Assembly (NCBI GenBank): GCA_037102815.1
Contig: BTPP01000001.1
Span: forward strand, 273,001-337,000
Direction of reading: 5' to 3'
Source of the DNA: Neurospora intermedia
Lineage: Eukaryota > Ascomycota > Sordariomycetes > Sordariales > Sordariaceae
Length of the DNA stretch: 64,000 nucleotides
Shown: piece after piece, positions 1 through 12,300 of the stretch
Position numbering within the stretch: the first letter of the stretch is position 1
How the letters are laid out: every line of letters starts with the position of its first letter
Made by a program: the position numbers and the translations under genes
The notes under the pieces: generated by a model
The model's database searches: none
Told to the model about the DNA's origin: nothing
What the model saw: the letters and a program-made list of their open reading frames with translations, nothing else

Positions 1-2275
1 GACGCTCCAGTTGTGGCAGCAGACCTTTGGGGGATCAGGTACAAGTTGCGAAAAAGTCTGGCGCACAGGCGGGCTCGCAGGTGTCTTCACTTGGTAAAGA
101 GTGTGAGGCAGGCACATACCATTTTCACGATGCTAAGCAACCTCAGAGAGACTGAGACGCGCTGGAACCGGAACGCGCCCTTTTGCGTCTAGTAACTCTA
201 CCTACTGAAAAAAAAAAATGGGCACTATCAGACGCAGGCTCCAAGTTCTGGGAGATTCTGTTAGGGAAGCTGGTGTTTTGCAACGGGCAAGAGCAAGGGA
301 ACATGTCGGATTTGCAGCAATTTTGCGAAAGTTCAAATAGGATCACCAGACCCCGCCATTGCACCTTCCCAACGCTCACGAGGGTGGCTCCGAGTGCTTG
401 CTCGCACCTGCCAGGTCCGTCAACTCGAAAGAGCAAGCGGCAGGATTGCAGAATCAAGAGGCCATCCCTCAGCTTTGGTTTTCAGTTTCTTTGCTCGGCA
501 TTCAATTTCATCAGCAGCAGATAGACGGCCATCAAAAACGGAAAGCACAATGCATGCGTCTTTGTCGCCCCGGTCGTCCTTTTTTCCCTCAGGATCGATT
601 TCGGTCTTTCTCCTTCCGAACTGTATTCCCTTGCCACCGGCGAAGTTCTTTTCAGCATAGGTACCTACCTTCCAGGAAATGATTAGGTACCTAGGTACCC
701 TATGAGGTTGATCATCACGAAACGGCCCGGCGAGCCCTTGGAGAGCTCGAACACGGCGCAGAAATCAACGCAAGTCGCAAAGGCTATATCGACACTGCCG
801 CCAATACCCAAGGCCTCCCCCCCAAAGTCACCTCCGGGTTCCTCTTCCCTGGCCAAGCAACCCCCAAGACCACATCTAGACAAGATGAGGAGGTCAGGGA
901 GCGAGGCAGGCGGCATCAAAAGATTTGACCTTTTTGCCTCGAGATGATAAGATCAACATGACAATGTTCCACTCATCAAGAGAAGGGCCATGACCGATGA
1001 CAGACGGACGTGGGAGCATGACCTACCCGCCTGGACAAGCAGGCATCGCTTCTCACGAAACCCACATCCACTCAATGGTTCATCAGCAGCAGACGCGCGC
1101 TGGGTGACTTGAGCATGCAGCAGGAACTAAGGATTCGCAAGCGAGTTGTTTGAACGCTTTGGGGCCGGCTGGATCGTCGCAAGGAGCACTAGGTGTAAGG
1201 AAGAGGGCTCATTGTGCGCGTTGTGAGGACCAGGTCGATCAACTGGCTTGATACTATATGAAGTGCTTAGTGGCGTGCATCCGGAGGGATGAGATGAAAG
1301 GTGGACAACCGAACTTGTATGTCAAGAGACACTATTAAGGGGAAATTGAAATGCCTGGGTCCAGACCGTAAGCACATCATCAAAAGATAAACTGACATTT
1401 GCGAATAAGGATTGGGCCTCCTCTACCACACGGAACATACAAATTACCAGATGTAAAAATGCCCAAACAAGCTGACTAGATGACTCAGATTCCATTCCGA
1501 TCATCAGCACAAACCACCTAACCTCCGTACTAGGAACAACTGCTAAGCTTAGGGCTACCCATCTTGTTTTCTTGCGAATAGCTGCGCGGCACATTACCTA
1601 AATACTCCGCCAAAGTAACTAGTGGTTGTTGTCGCTGTTGATGTTGATGTTGATGATGTTGTTGTTGTTGTGAATTAGAAGTGTTGGGGCAGGCGTGGAA
1701 AGTGGGGTTTGCAGGGTGAGCTCTGCTTGAAGCTTTCCACTTTAGTGCATTTAGATAAGCTGATAAGGCACTAGAGTCCCGCAATGACATCCGATTGTCG
1801 GATGCCTGCCGGCGTTACTGTTGGGGTTCCTGTGTTCGACCGGTTGAGCCGGTGGGATGAGGTGAGCAATCCAACATCTTCATCGGGAGACATTATGTCC
1901 GTTTGGAAGCATCTCACGCGCAGTGTCAGATTGGTATAGAATCCTTACAAATCCTTCCGAGCAATTCGTTCCTACCCAAGGATTACCAATTCCACCAGTT
2001 ACCGACTCAACAACAAAGTTGCCGTCGCCGTCATTTACACTACAATGGCGAGAATGGGTGGATTAATAAGGTAATGTGGGCCTCGGCTCGCTTCTCTCCA
2101 CCTTACCCAGGTGGCTCTCCTCGTGCTTTAAGACTCCGCTGTTCCCGCCGTCCATCTTGCCGTTCTGGTGTCACCACCTCATTGCACTCCATCGATCTCA
2201 CCACCAACCTCGTCCCATACACCGAACGGCCTCACCACATCTACTATACCGAACACTCTACATATAACAGACAAA
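1..2275. other. Left flank without a supportable gene
   Basis: No frame here has convincing protein composition, a plausible start context or a recognisable motif; the open frames are short and overlap on both strands. A palindromic TAGGTACCTAGGTACC-like run lies near 684-702, and a degenerate TGTTGATGTTGATG / GTT microsatellite lies at about 1636-1673. The last 200 bases are C/T rich and probably hold the promoter and 5' leader of the gene starting at 2276. An exon of a gene that continues beyond the left edge cannot be excluded. Confidence 0.5.
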
Positions 2276-3055
2276 ATGACTTTCAGCTTGGTTGCTGTCG
2301 TTTACCCCAATGAGGGCAAGCTTGAGCGCGTAAGTTGGTCCCTGAAATGCTGAACTACCCCGCTGGACTGAGCTTCCCCGCTGTCGACTGGACCTGCCCC
2401 TGAGGTGTAATGATATCGTCAACTCTCTTGTGCTCCTTCACTGCTCTTCCTGTCAAAGGAGAGCAGTTGCGACTGCCAAACGAATCCCAAACCTCGAAAA
2501 GGGCCGACTGAGAAACCAAACCTCTCTGCCGCCAATTTCCGGTCCATCCGACCTCACTGTGTCTGCAACTTACCATCAATAATCGGCCCTTGTCTCTCAC
2601 GTGTTTCAACATTCCACACCTAGCATGACCTCAAACCATACCGCGTCTTCCCCGGAATCATAGCGACATCTCCTGACAATTACCCGTCCCACGTGCTGAC
2701 ATCCTTTCCCCCTTCACAGGTCAAGGAAATCGGCAAGGAAATCTCCGCCTGGGTCGAGGCCAACGAGCCCAACACGCTCCAGTACCACTGGTCCACCTCG
2801 AAGGAGGACGACAAGCCCGTTATTGTCATCCAGGAGATGTAAGTCGTTGTGATCTGTCATCTCATTGTCTGGCAGTAGGTAACCGTGGCTAACATGCTTT
2901 TCCATAGCTACGCCGACGAGGCCGCCTTCAACGCTCACAAGGACAGCCCCAAGTTCGGTTGGATGATCGAGACTGCCACTAAGGAGGATCTCTTCGCTGC
3001 CCCTATCAAGATTCTGTTCCTTGAGCCCTTCACTGGTTTTGCTGGCCGTAAGTAG
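2276..3055 (+). CDS. Small ABM-domain (dimeric alpha/beta barrel) protein
   Basis: Three-exon model join(2276..2329, 2720..2838, 2908..3055), 106 residues. The first intron is long (390 nt, GTAAGT...TTCACAG) and the second is 69 nt (GTAAGT...CATAG). The protein begins MTFSLVAVVYPNEGKLERV and contains EIYADEAAFNAHKDSPKF. A short beta strand, then 'Y.de.af.aH..s..f', then a 'LFLEPFTGF' ending is typical of the antibiotic-biosynthesis-monooxygenase (ABM) fold used by small monooxygenases and many uncharacterised fungal proteins. Length fits a single ABM domain. No signal peptide or membrane segment is visible, so it is probably cytosolic. The substrate is unknown; many ABM proteins are not oxygenases. 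The start follows ACAAA, a good fungal context, and both junctions keep the frame. Domain assignment is from pattern recognition. Confidence 0.85.
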
Positions 3056-5308
3056 AGGTCGGGCTAGCCGGTTGCGATAAATGACAAATAATTGAAATTG
3101 TTTTGCACGTCTGCTTGATTGCTGTCACCGGTGGGATGTGCTTGTGAGGACGGAAGTCGGATAGTGTCTTCTCGGTGGTTTCCAGTGTTCTTTTTGTGGT
3201 TTATTCGAGCTTAAACTTGCAAAAGGAGAGGTGGGCGGTGGGATGGGCTTCTCGAGTGACAACAAACTTTACGACATCACGTCGAAGGTGCCTAGCGAGT
3301 TCTGTGTTCAGAGAAGCCTGGGTAGAAAAGGTGATGTGCGGGAAATAGACTTTTTAGGACGGATGTATGCCCGTGACTTCATGGCATTGAGGCGCGCAGA
3401 TGGGATAAGAAGGTCGTGGTCCTTGCCAGTACCGGTTGGGAGAAGCATTGGGTGCGGTCAACTTTCTCACGCAAAGAAGTATAAAGAGCTGCTACATTGA
3501 GAAGGATGAACAACAAAAAGCATACTGAAGGGGAACCAATGGGGGAAGTCGGGAAAAGTCCCTGTCGGTTAGTAAGCTCAGCCTTGTAACCGAGGGTGCC
3601 GGTCACTGAGCTTGCGGCTTGAGCCTTGTGGCAGAGCGTCAACACATGGCAACCACAAGAGTATCAGCGGCCAGGATCATGATGCATTTAAAGATGCTGC
3701 CGGCTCAACGACGCAATCCCGGGATGCTTGTTCACGTGGCTCATTCAGTTCGTTGCTTCGGCAGCCCGGACGGGAACTTGGGGAAGAATGCGGGGCAAGC
3801 GGGTCTGGATCCGGGGAGTCCCGGGTCTTGGCGATAACGGTTCCGTTCCGTGAGCTGGATGAACAAAACAACACGTCCCGGGAAGAGACGGGGAGAATGG
3901 AACCCGAAGAAACCCAATCCAGGGGTAAATTCCACTCGAAAGGTTCCCCTGGGAACCCTGGGGTTCTCGAGGCCCTCGACAGGGTCTCGCAATGGGGAGA
4001 TGCAATCCAGAGTGGCTCCCAATGAGGTCATCGGTCGAGTCATTGTTCAGTTCAACAGCCCGTGTCAGTGATGTCTGTCAAGTCGGTCAAGACGCCCTGA
4101 TGATTGACTGTCTATCACAGAAAGTAGCGTATCCGAGTACCGCGATTGTCAATACCTTCCTTCCTTTACCTGCCTACGTGTCTCGCTTGCTGTGCTGCCA
4201 CCGTAATGGTATTGGTGGCCAAGGGAGTCAACGAGGGTCCGGCTTTATATCATATACGCCAAAGCCGTAGTCATCCTGGAAACCATCATCACGATAAGTG
4301 TCGCCGATATTGAGCGGTGAAGTGGTGTCATGTCGGACCGAGGTCATTCATCGCGATCCTGAACCCCAGATCCCGATCTTTTCCATTTCACGCTCTCCAA
4401 CAATCCAAACCACGACAAATTCGGCGAAGTCTTGACACATTTGACGGGCACGAGACCTGAGGGCAAGGGTTTTGTCTGTTGTTCAACCTTCCGAAAGGAG
4501 GCTGCATGGCATATGGTCTCCTCAGTTCTGGAGATGGATATGGAATAGTAGCCAGTGAAAGAATGGAAAGGGGAGGTGGTGTGAAGTCTTTCAACGAGTC
4601 GAATTGGCGGTCTTTTGATTCGTTGTCTGGACAAAGTTGAAGCTCCAAACACGCCGCCAACCAGACAGCGAGCAACAATCGATAATATGATCCAATGTTG
4701 AAAACACGGGATGACGACACTGGCTTGAAGAAGTCCCCAATTCTTCTGCCATTGTGAGGTGACGACGGCCAAGACTGCCCTTGAGGAAATGAATGTGACG
4801 GTCCGGCAATGCTCAAGCCGTGACAGTGGAGCCACCTGGCTGCGGATGGCAAGAGGGACCCCCGGACAAGAACCCCGACCAAGCAGTGACGCGACACTGA
4901 CAAGCAAGCGTCGGGAAGACGGCCGCTTGGCGCAGTCCACTCTTGTGAGGGTCTGGGCTGCGGGTTGCTGCAAGTGGTCTGTCATTTTGGAGACAGCTCC
5001 CTGCTCAATGCTCGTCGTCAACCCCCCACCTTGGACCACTAGTGAGGGGCACAACGCAGCTCTTGCTCTGTTTGGGTGTTTGGGCCAATGAAAACGCGGC
5101 TAGAGCGTCGGTGCTATGCTCGGCCGCCCCGCTGGCTGACCTACGATCCCTCCACTTCCTTCCTCGTCCTTGAACCACTGACGGGATTGTTGGGCGTGAC
5201 TGTCGACCCTCTTGCAGTTTCTCTCTTCTCCGTCTCCTCTTCCCAAATCAAATCTCCTGAGCAGGACATCAACCCTTCGTCATACAAATTCCCGCAGTCT
5301 GCAAAACC
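3056..5308. other. Intergenic region, promoter of the aldolase gene on the right
   Basis: About 2.2 kb with no supportable gene. A 236-codon minus-strand frame at 4344-5054 has no start context, no recognisable motif and an equally open overlapping frame, so it was not called. The last 200 bases are C/T rich, with blocks such as TCTCTTCTCCGTCTCCTCTT near 5221. This is typical of strongly expressed fungal genes, and the block probably is the core promoter of the adjacent aldolase gene. Confidence 0.5.
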
Positions 5309-5430
5309 GTGAGTGCTTCCAGTCTGTCCCATCTTCCTCTTTTCATCCTCTTCATTCTTGTTTGTGATACCCTCAACCTGCTATCCTGGAAAGCGTTCTT
5401 ATACTTATTTCCACCTTTTCACATTAACAG
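5309..5430 (+). promoter_or_regulatory. Probable 5' leader intron of the aldolase gene
   Basis: A GTGAGT donor at 5309 and a CACATTAACAG acceptor ending at 5430 bracket 122 bases of C/T-rich sequence, 44 bases upstream of the aldolase ATG. Leader introns are common in highly expressed fungal glycolytic genes. Seen: splice signals and spacing. Inferred: that the transcript starts upstream of 5309 and that the intron is used. Confidence 0.5.
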
Positions 5431-5474
5431 CTACCCCGCGTCACGCAACTTCATAACCAAAAACAACAGCCAAA

Positions 5475-6962
5475 ATGGGTATCTTCGATGTAAGTTTCCT
5501 CCTCCTCTCAACCTGGCAATTGGTAGCTTCGAAGCGCAGCTGATCTAACGGTGATACCCTCAACAGGAGCTCAACCTTCCCGCTGGCGTCCTCTACGGTA
5601 CGATTTGGCCAAGCAGATGCGCTGCCCGATACCGGAACATAAAAACAAAATCTGACATTTCTCTTAACTCTAGGTGATGACGTCCTGAAGCTTTTCCAGT
5701 ACGCTCGCGAGAAGCAGTTTGCCATCCCTGCCTGCAACGTCACCTCCTCTAGCACTGCCGTCGCTGCCCTCGAGGCTGCTCGCGACCAGAAGGCTCCCAT
5801 CATCCTCCAGACTTCCCAGGGTGGTGCTGCCTTCTTCGCCGGCAAGGGCATCAAGGACTCTGCTGAGAAGCGCGAGGCTTCCGTCGCCGGTGCCATTGCC
5901 GCCGCTCACTACATCCGCTCCATTGCCCCCATCTATGGCATTCCCGTTGTCCGTAAGTAGCTTAGGTTGTCATTCTTGGTCCAACTTGCCTTCAAGATGC
6001 TGACATGGTCCTAGTCCACACCGACCACTGCGCCAAGAAGCTTCTCCCCTGGCTCGATGGCATGCTCGAGGAGGACGAGAAGTTCTTCAAGGCCAACGGC
6101 GTGCCCCTCTTCTCTTCTCACATGATCGATCTCTCTGGTAAGTCTGCCCCCGACGAATGCGACCGCTCCCACCAATACCCCAGCTTACTGACGTGCAATT
6201 ACAGAGGAGCCCGTTGAGGAGAACATCTCCACCTGCGTCAAGTACCTTAAGCGCATGGCGCCCATGAAGCAGTGGCTCGAGATGGAGATCGGTATCACCG
6301 TACGTCAATGTCATAATGCGCTTGCTCCAAAAGGAAATAGAAAGCTAACACTTGCAAACAGGGTGGCGAGGAGGACGGTGTTGACAACTCCGAGGTTGAC
6401 AACGCTTCTCTCTACACTCAGCCCGAGGACATCTGGCAGATCGAGGAGGCTTTCCGCCCTATTTCTCCCTACTTCTCCATTGCCGCTGGCTTCGGGTAAG
6501 GCTGAACCCTCTCCCTTGCTCTCGATTCATCAGAACTAACGAGGTGACAGCAACGTTCACGGTGTCTACGCTCCTGGCAACGTCAAGCTCCACCCCGAGC
6601 TCCTTGGCAAGCACCAGGCTTACGTCTCCGAGAAGCTCGGTGGCAAGGACAAGAAGCCCGTCTTCTTCGTTTTCCACGGTGGTTCCGGCTCCTCCAAGGA
6701 GGAGTACCGTGAGGCTATCTCCAACGGTGTCGTCAAGGTCAACGTCGACACTGATCTCCAGTGGAGCTACCTCGTCGGTATCCGTGACTACATCCTCAAC
6801 AACATCGACTACCTGAGGAGCCAGGTCGGTAACCCCGAGGGCCCCAACAAGCCCAACAAGAAGAAGTACGACCCCCGTGTCTGGATCCGCGAGGGTGAGA
6901 AGACCATGAAGGCCCGCGTCGAGGAGGCCCTCAAGGACTTCAACGCTGCCGGCACCGTCTAA
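5475..6962 (+). CDS. fba1: Fructose-bisphosphate aldolase, class II
   Basis: Seven exons: join(5475..5489, 5567..5597, 5674..5952, 6015..6137, 6205..6299, 6362..6495, 6551..6962), 362 residues, close to the 359 of the yeast enzyme. It cleaves fructose-1,6-bisphosphate to dihydroxyacetone phosphate and glyceraldehyde-3-phosphate in glycolysis, and runs in reverse in gluconeogenesis, in the cytosol. Class II (zinc-dependent) hallmarks are visible: HTDHC around residues 110-114 (catalytic Asp and a zinc His), GNVHGVY (second zinc His), FHGGSGS (third zinc His and phosphate loop) and NVDTDLQWS (phosphate binding). The C-terminus has the usual RVWIREGE segment. Introns crowd the 5' end, and the first coding exon is only 15 nt. 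All junctions have GT-AG ends and keep the frame. Third-position C bias is strong, as expected for an abundant enzyme. Confidence 0.97.
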
Positions 6963-8631
6963 ATGGGAACTGGGAGATAATGAAAATGGAATGATTTGAT
7001 GAGTACACTGCTTGATTCCGTTCGTGTTTATAGTGGTTGCCGGCCATTGAGACTGGTTCCATGGCGTGTCGGCTTTGCCGATACTTGGACGTATACTAGC
7101 AGGTTGGTTCACGGTGTTCCGGGGGGTTCAAGTTACCGGCTATGATGATGTTATGCTAGCCGGTTGGGTTTGGGGTGATACCGAAAATTAGTACATACCC
7201 AATTGAAAAGTTGCCTTTCAGTTTCTCCCAAGTCCGTACACGGACCCTTCAGTCATGCTTGGTGGACATGGATCTTGTGTTCTTATGTGGTGGAGTATAT
7301 AAGGCCCAAGCCAGACTCTTCGCTCCAACAACGAGGCGCTTCCCTGCGCACGCAGTCTTTGACAGGTTATGAGCAACCCATTTGGCTCAGTGGTTCCGAT
7401 GTGAGCGGCGAACACCTCTCAGTGGTAGGAGGTTATGAGTTCGACCCTCAGTTAAGGGCCATTTGATGCACACGCATTTCTTTGTCTGATGCTTTGTTCC
7501 AGACACCACTTTTCACAGGCTGTCCGACGACAGTTCTGCCCACTTCCGCTGCCGATGCAGTTTTTCAATCCATCGCTTTAACTACCTGCGTCAATAACGC
7601 TGAGAACACCTCTTCACCCCATAACCGGACGCGGTGTGGGATTTCTTTTTTTGCTTTTCTTTCTGCTTTGCTTTTTGTTGTTTTGGTTTCAAGGTCAACT
7701 TGTTTGGTGGGTATGCCTCTGTGCACGAGACAGCTGATGCAATGCAATGCAATGCAGCAATTTCATGATATTTTGCATTGGGATACAAAGATGAGTGGGA
7801 CACGAAATTTGCTGCGCCTGAGCAGCTTTTTGCACCCAAGGAATGCCATTTGGCGATTTGATTGTTGGAGTTCTGGGGTCTTGATGGGTTCTGGCAACGG
7901 TAGGTACTGATGATGTCTTTGATTGCCTCTACCTAGGAGATGAGATGGAAGACGACGGTTATGACCGAACAGTTATGTACGCCAAAGGCCAGGCAGACGA
8001 TTCGAGCACTGATGGGTATCGGTCTTCAATTAGATGGTATCGATTGTTTTTCCTCTATTGGCTTGTGGTGGATGATGAGCGCTTGAACCTAGCTTCGGTC
8101 CTGTGCCTTGGCGATCGCATTTTCGGGGTTGATGGCGGTTATGGTACATCTGGGTGTTTGAGTCGTTGGGTGGAACATGAAGGTTGTTTTTTTTCGAAAG
8201 GCGATCGCCGTTGTAGTTGGAGTTGAGCTGGGCTGGGGTGGTTTTGATGGCATCCCGTGAATAGCGGTCACAAGAGCAAAGATTACAGCAAGCGGTGGTG
8301 TTGTCAACAGAACCGAACGACTGGACCACCTATAACAATATTCAACACCGAAAAAGTCAAGTCCACAAGTTAAATGTTGATCTTGACCAGTGCACAAGAT
8401 GATCACTTGAAAGCATTGCAAGTTGGGCAAAAACATTCATACAAGTAAAAGTATATATCCAGAACCCACAGGTATGACATCCATGAGAATAAACGGGACT
8501 GCGCAAAGCAGAAATATCAACAAGAACGGGAACAAAAAGCAAACCCATTATCCCCAAACTCCAATCCATGCAAACCACCCAAACCACCCAAGCCATCCCT
8601 CTCGCTCACTCAAAACATACCTCTAGAGAGA
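6963..8631. other. Intergenic region with a tRNA-like patch
   Basis: No protein gene can be supported between the aldolase stop and the convergent gene ending at 8632. A TATATAAGG box lies at about 7296. At about 7390-7460 a perfect A-box-like TGGCTCAGTGG is followed by a B-box-like GAGTTCGACCC, but the acceptor stem does not pair, so no tRNA is called. A (TGCAA)n microsatellite lies near 7738-7757. The rest is unremarkable. Confidence 0.5.
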
Positions 8632-9339
8632 TCACTCGGAAGGCTTCAAGGTGCTCACCATCCCGCCCGCCTGATCCTTCAACTTCTCCCAGCTAGACGC
8701 AAACTCCGAGTCCGTCTCCTTTCTCCCCGCCGCGCCGCCCCTCTCCTTGACCTCCCGCTCGAGCATCTCCAGCTGGCGCTTCAGCACATCAATCTGGAAC
8801 AAGCGAAAGGCGTCTTCGATGCGCTTCCGAGACTCGGGGTCGCGAGTGATGGTGCGAGTCGCTGCTGCACTGCCGGTCAAGAGGCCGGTCTCGCCGCCGA
8901 GCATCGAGCACCCGATGCCAAAGACGGTGTAAGTGGCGATGTCACCCCAGCGCGTAGGACGGAGGAGGGGTTCTAGGTCTGGGACTGGTTCTGTTTTCCG
9001 TATGTTAGCAATGAACTGCTGAGAAAAGTTCTGCGAGAGAAGGGGAGAAAAAAAAAAAAAAAAGGACGTACCCCTCCGACCGTTGGCAAAGACTACTTCC
9101 ACTGGCTTAGCCATCATTTTGAACGCGTTGAACAATTGCTGGCGGTTCTGCCGGATGCGCCAGGCCAAGGCGATGCCGAGACCAAGGCCCAAAAAAGTGC
9201 CGATCGTGGTGTGCGTCGAGACTTTGGAGGCGGCTTTGCGCAGGCGTTCGCGGTCTTCGGGCTGGAGATCGTGTTGCAGGTGGTGCTCGGCGAGGTCGGC
9301 GAGGTCTTTGTTGGGGTGGCCGCGGAAGAGGGCGAACAT
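8632..9339 (-). CDS. Small two-helix membrane protein, conserved-looking, function unknown
   Basis: Two exons on the minus strand: complement(join(8632..8990, 9072..9339)), 208 residues. The 81-nt intron has a GTACGT donor, a GCTAAC branch point and an ACAG acceptor. It contains a run of T on the coding strand and stays open if retained, because its length is a multiple of three. The protein starts MFALFRGHPN. Residues about 44-61 (GTFLGLGLGIALAW) and about 105-133 form two glycine-rich hydrophobic helices with GxxxG spacing. They are followed by a charged, coiled-coil-like tail (DAFRLFQIDVLKRQLEMLER). The topology would suit a mitochondrial inner-membrane or other organelle protein, but no family is recognised. 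It is convergent with the aldolase gene. Confidence 0.75.
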   Translation of the reverse strand: MFALFRGHPNKDLADLAEHHLQHDLQPEDRERLRKAASKVSTHTTIGTFLGLGLGIALAWRIRQNRQQLFNAFKMMAKPVEVVFANGRRGTSFFFFFSPLLSQNFSQQFIANIRKTEPVPDLEPLLRPTRWGDIATYTVFGIGCSMLGGETGLLTGSAAATRTITRDPESRKRIEDAFRLFQIDVLKRQLEMLEREVKERGGAAGRKETDSEFASSWEKLKDQAGGMVSTLKPSE

Positions 9340-12300
9340 GTTGGCTGAATTGTTACTATACTGGTGGTTGTGATTGAAGGGAATGGTGATGTCTTGGCAG
9401 ATGTTTTGGACAGAAGAGATTGGGAGTGTTGAGGCAGGAAACTCAAAGTATTGTGCTTATAAACACTACCAAAGCTATCGTACAGAAGACCAGTCAAGCT
9501 GGCTGTCAAAAAGTCGTCATAGTGAATCGAATCGTGTATCCTGTTTCTAATATCTTCTCATGCCTTCTGTTGCGGAGTTGGTGCTGCTGTGGTCCAAAGG
9601 TGGTCGATGTGGTGTTTTGCTAATGATGATGTCGATGTCGGAGATGCGATGATGTCACTGCACTGCATTGGCCTCGACGACAACAGTGAGGTCTCGAAAT
9701 TGTTAGAGCATGGAAATTGTTAGTGTAGCCCTGGAGCAATCTGAACGTTAACAATTTAAGGTACCCTAGGTACTATGTACAGGACCCCATGCAGGTTCCA
9801 CTGGCTGCTCCTGGGATTAATGCGGACTGCGGTCTGTGGCTGGAACGTTCGTTTTCGCTTCTTTTCTCCTTCTTCGCCTTTCTCTTCAACTTCCATCTCC
9901 GATCATCATCTGGCTTTTGCACACCGTCAAGACTGCACGTCCGTTGTCGTCAACGGGGACCACTAGAACACGAAAGGAACAAAGCCACGTTCTGCGCCCC
10001 CACGATGCAAATTGCTGGGCATTGAACGGTCCCCTTTGGGGAACACGTCCGGAATGGAAGCAAACCAACATTAACGGCTGAACCTTCCATGTTTGATAAG
10101 CACTGCCGGCTGTGTGTCGTTTGTCAATGTTTGCTTCCTCCTCAACGCCTGTCACGAAGATGAACGCCCTGTCAGCTCATTCCCGGAGCCACCAGGAGCC
10201 CATTGGAATACCGATCTCGGGGGCTTAGGATGAATGAGGGTAGACGGAATAAGGGCAGAGTCAAGAGGTGACCGAGGAAGGGTTCAGATATCGTGGCTGT
10301 GTACCTGACGCCTACCACACAAGCTCGCTTGTTTTCACCAGATATGATACTGACCTTGTTCTTTGCTACAGTATCACGAACTCTTTACCACATGCGGCTT
10401 TCAAGCTCTGTTTGCTTTCCATTGCTCGCACCGATCGGGTTCAACGGGAACAACCGCTTTGGGTTCTCTGTTTCTTGGTACCGACGACTCTTCAGCCCCC
10501 AAACACAATGAACGACTGCTCTCCTCTCACACCGCAACGATGTGGCCATAATGGGGAGGTGGGAAAGACGGGGTACATCCGGCAACGAGCCACTTCAACT
10601 GAGGCGAGCGATTATACTCTTGCTGAACAACCTCTTCGACATATGCCCAACTCGAGCACACTGGCTATCACGATCGCAGTTTTGTGTCTCGTCAGGCGCT
10701 AGAGCGGATGATAACATGCTGACTGACCACCGACATCGCTAACCGGATGCCCAAGTCGAATCGTCGCACTTTCTTTCAAGATCGCCCGGAATGCAACGTG
10801 AAGTCCAAATAAGGTGGTGCACAGAAGGGATACAGGTGCTTCTATGTATAGCGATATCTTCCAAGCACTATATCCGTTACATCCTTCCCCTCCCCAATGC
10901 ACGTCAGCCGCGCAGGCGGCGCAAGCACTTAGTGAGGTCATAACAAGTTGACCACGAGCGGCGCGCACATGGTTTCTAGGTTGATAATCCATCCATCCAA
11001 CTTTCCATGTTATCGTTCGCATGGTGGGATGGAAGTCATGATGGTTGAAAGCCCTGCTTACCACCATTACGGGTTTGGGAAGTTCTCAAAGTGCAATCTT
11101 GGCTTGTGCGAACCTCGGAATCAAAGGCTGCCGGTCACAGTGCGTGAGACGAACATGCGCCATGCGCATAAGTAGGTCATCCCGTTGGGCCTCGTGCAAG
11201 CTGAGAGCCATTCGTCGGCTGCCTGTTCTGGAAGACGAAGAGAAGGATGCCTCCAACGGAACACAAGGTGGGGGAACACGGGATGCTGACCCGATGGATT
11301 AGCAATCTCACGCTCGCGGAGGTAACGTCTTTGCTGCATATTTCCACATTCGACGAGGCTCTGTGTGCTTTGGTGGTAGCGGACGGCTAAGGTTTCTGAA
11401 CACTGCAACGGTGGGCGAGCACAAACGTCGAATGCGGAGGATGTCTTAACATGGACTTTAAGCGAGCATCAAGATGGCATCTTGAAGACAACTTGGGACT
11501 TGTCGTTTCTTCATTGACTGACAACCGAAATCCTCCGTTCGAACTGTCGCCTACGCAAAGCCGCCCCGGATTCCTGAGATACTCGACCGCTCTCGGTAGT
11601 ATCAAGATGTCGCGGAGCAGTGCGGCGCAGCAAACGTGCATGCTTTTGGTGAGGTCGGCAACCGGAATCATGAAAAATCCACGTTTCCTTCGGCTCTCTC
11701 GATTGTGCCTCCGCGCCGTACTCATACAGGACATTATTGAGCCCCCTTTCTGCACGGTTGCAGAAGCCAGGTTCTTGTCAACCAGGCTGTCGGATTACGG
11801 TCAGATCAGGGGATTGTCCTGCTCGAAAACGTGTGGCGTTTCACAACAGGCAGTTACCATTGACACTGCATATCGGTGTTGTTACTGAGCAAACAAATTC
11901 TCGTGGCGTCTCTTCTCCGACTTCCCGTGAATTTATCCCGAGTCTGGGAAACTGTCCTGGATTTCCCCAAGTGCTAGACATGGAAATGGATGACAAGGCA
12001 GAGACCAGTTGTCCGACGACGAAAAATCCCAGGCCTTCCGACGATTCAGGTACCTGACACGAATCTTTGACTCGGATGCAGCTTTGCAAGGGCGTTGTTT
12101 CGTCGCCTCGCTGATTGGGTAAATGTTCACACTTCGATCATATGTTCCAAGTGTGGCTTGCATGCCAAGTCCGATCATCTTCATTTGCAAACGGCCGACC
12201 AAAAGAAGAAAGAGACAAGCAAAAGAAGAAAAGAACACCAGTGCCGTCAGTATAGGTAACTTTTCAGCGCACTGTCCCACCGAAACGGACAAGTTTGATC

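Noticed and set aside
4344-5054. 236-codon open frame on the minus strand
   Set aside because: No recognisable motif, mixed composition, an overlapping open frame in the same DNA, and a position in the promoter side of the aldolase gene. Chance open frame in GC-balanced DNA.
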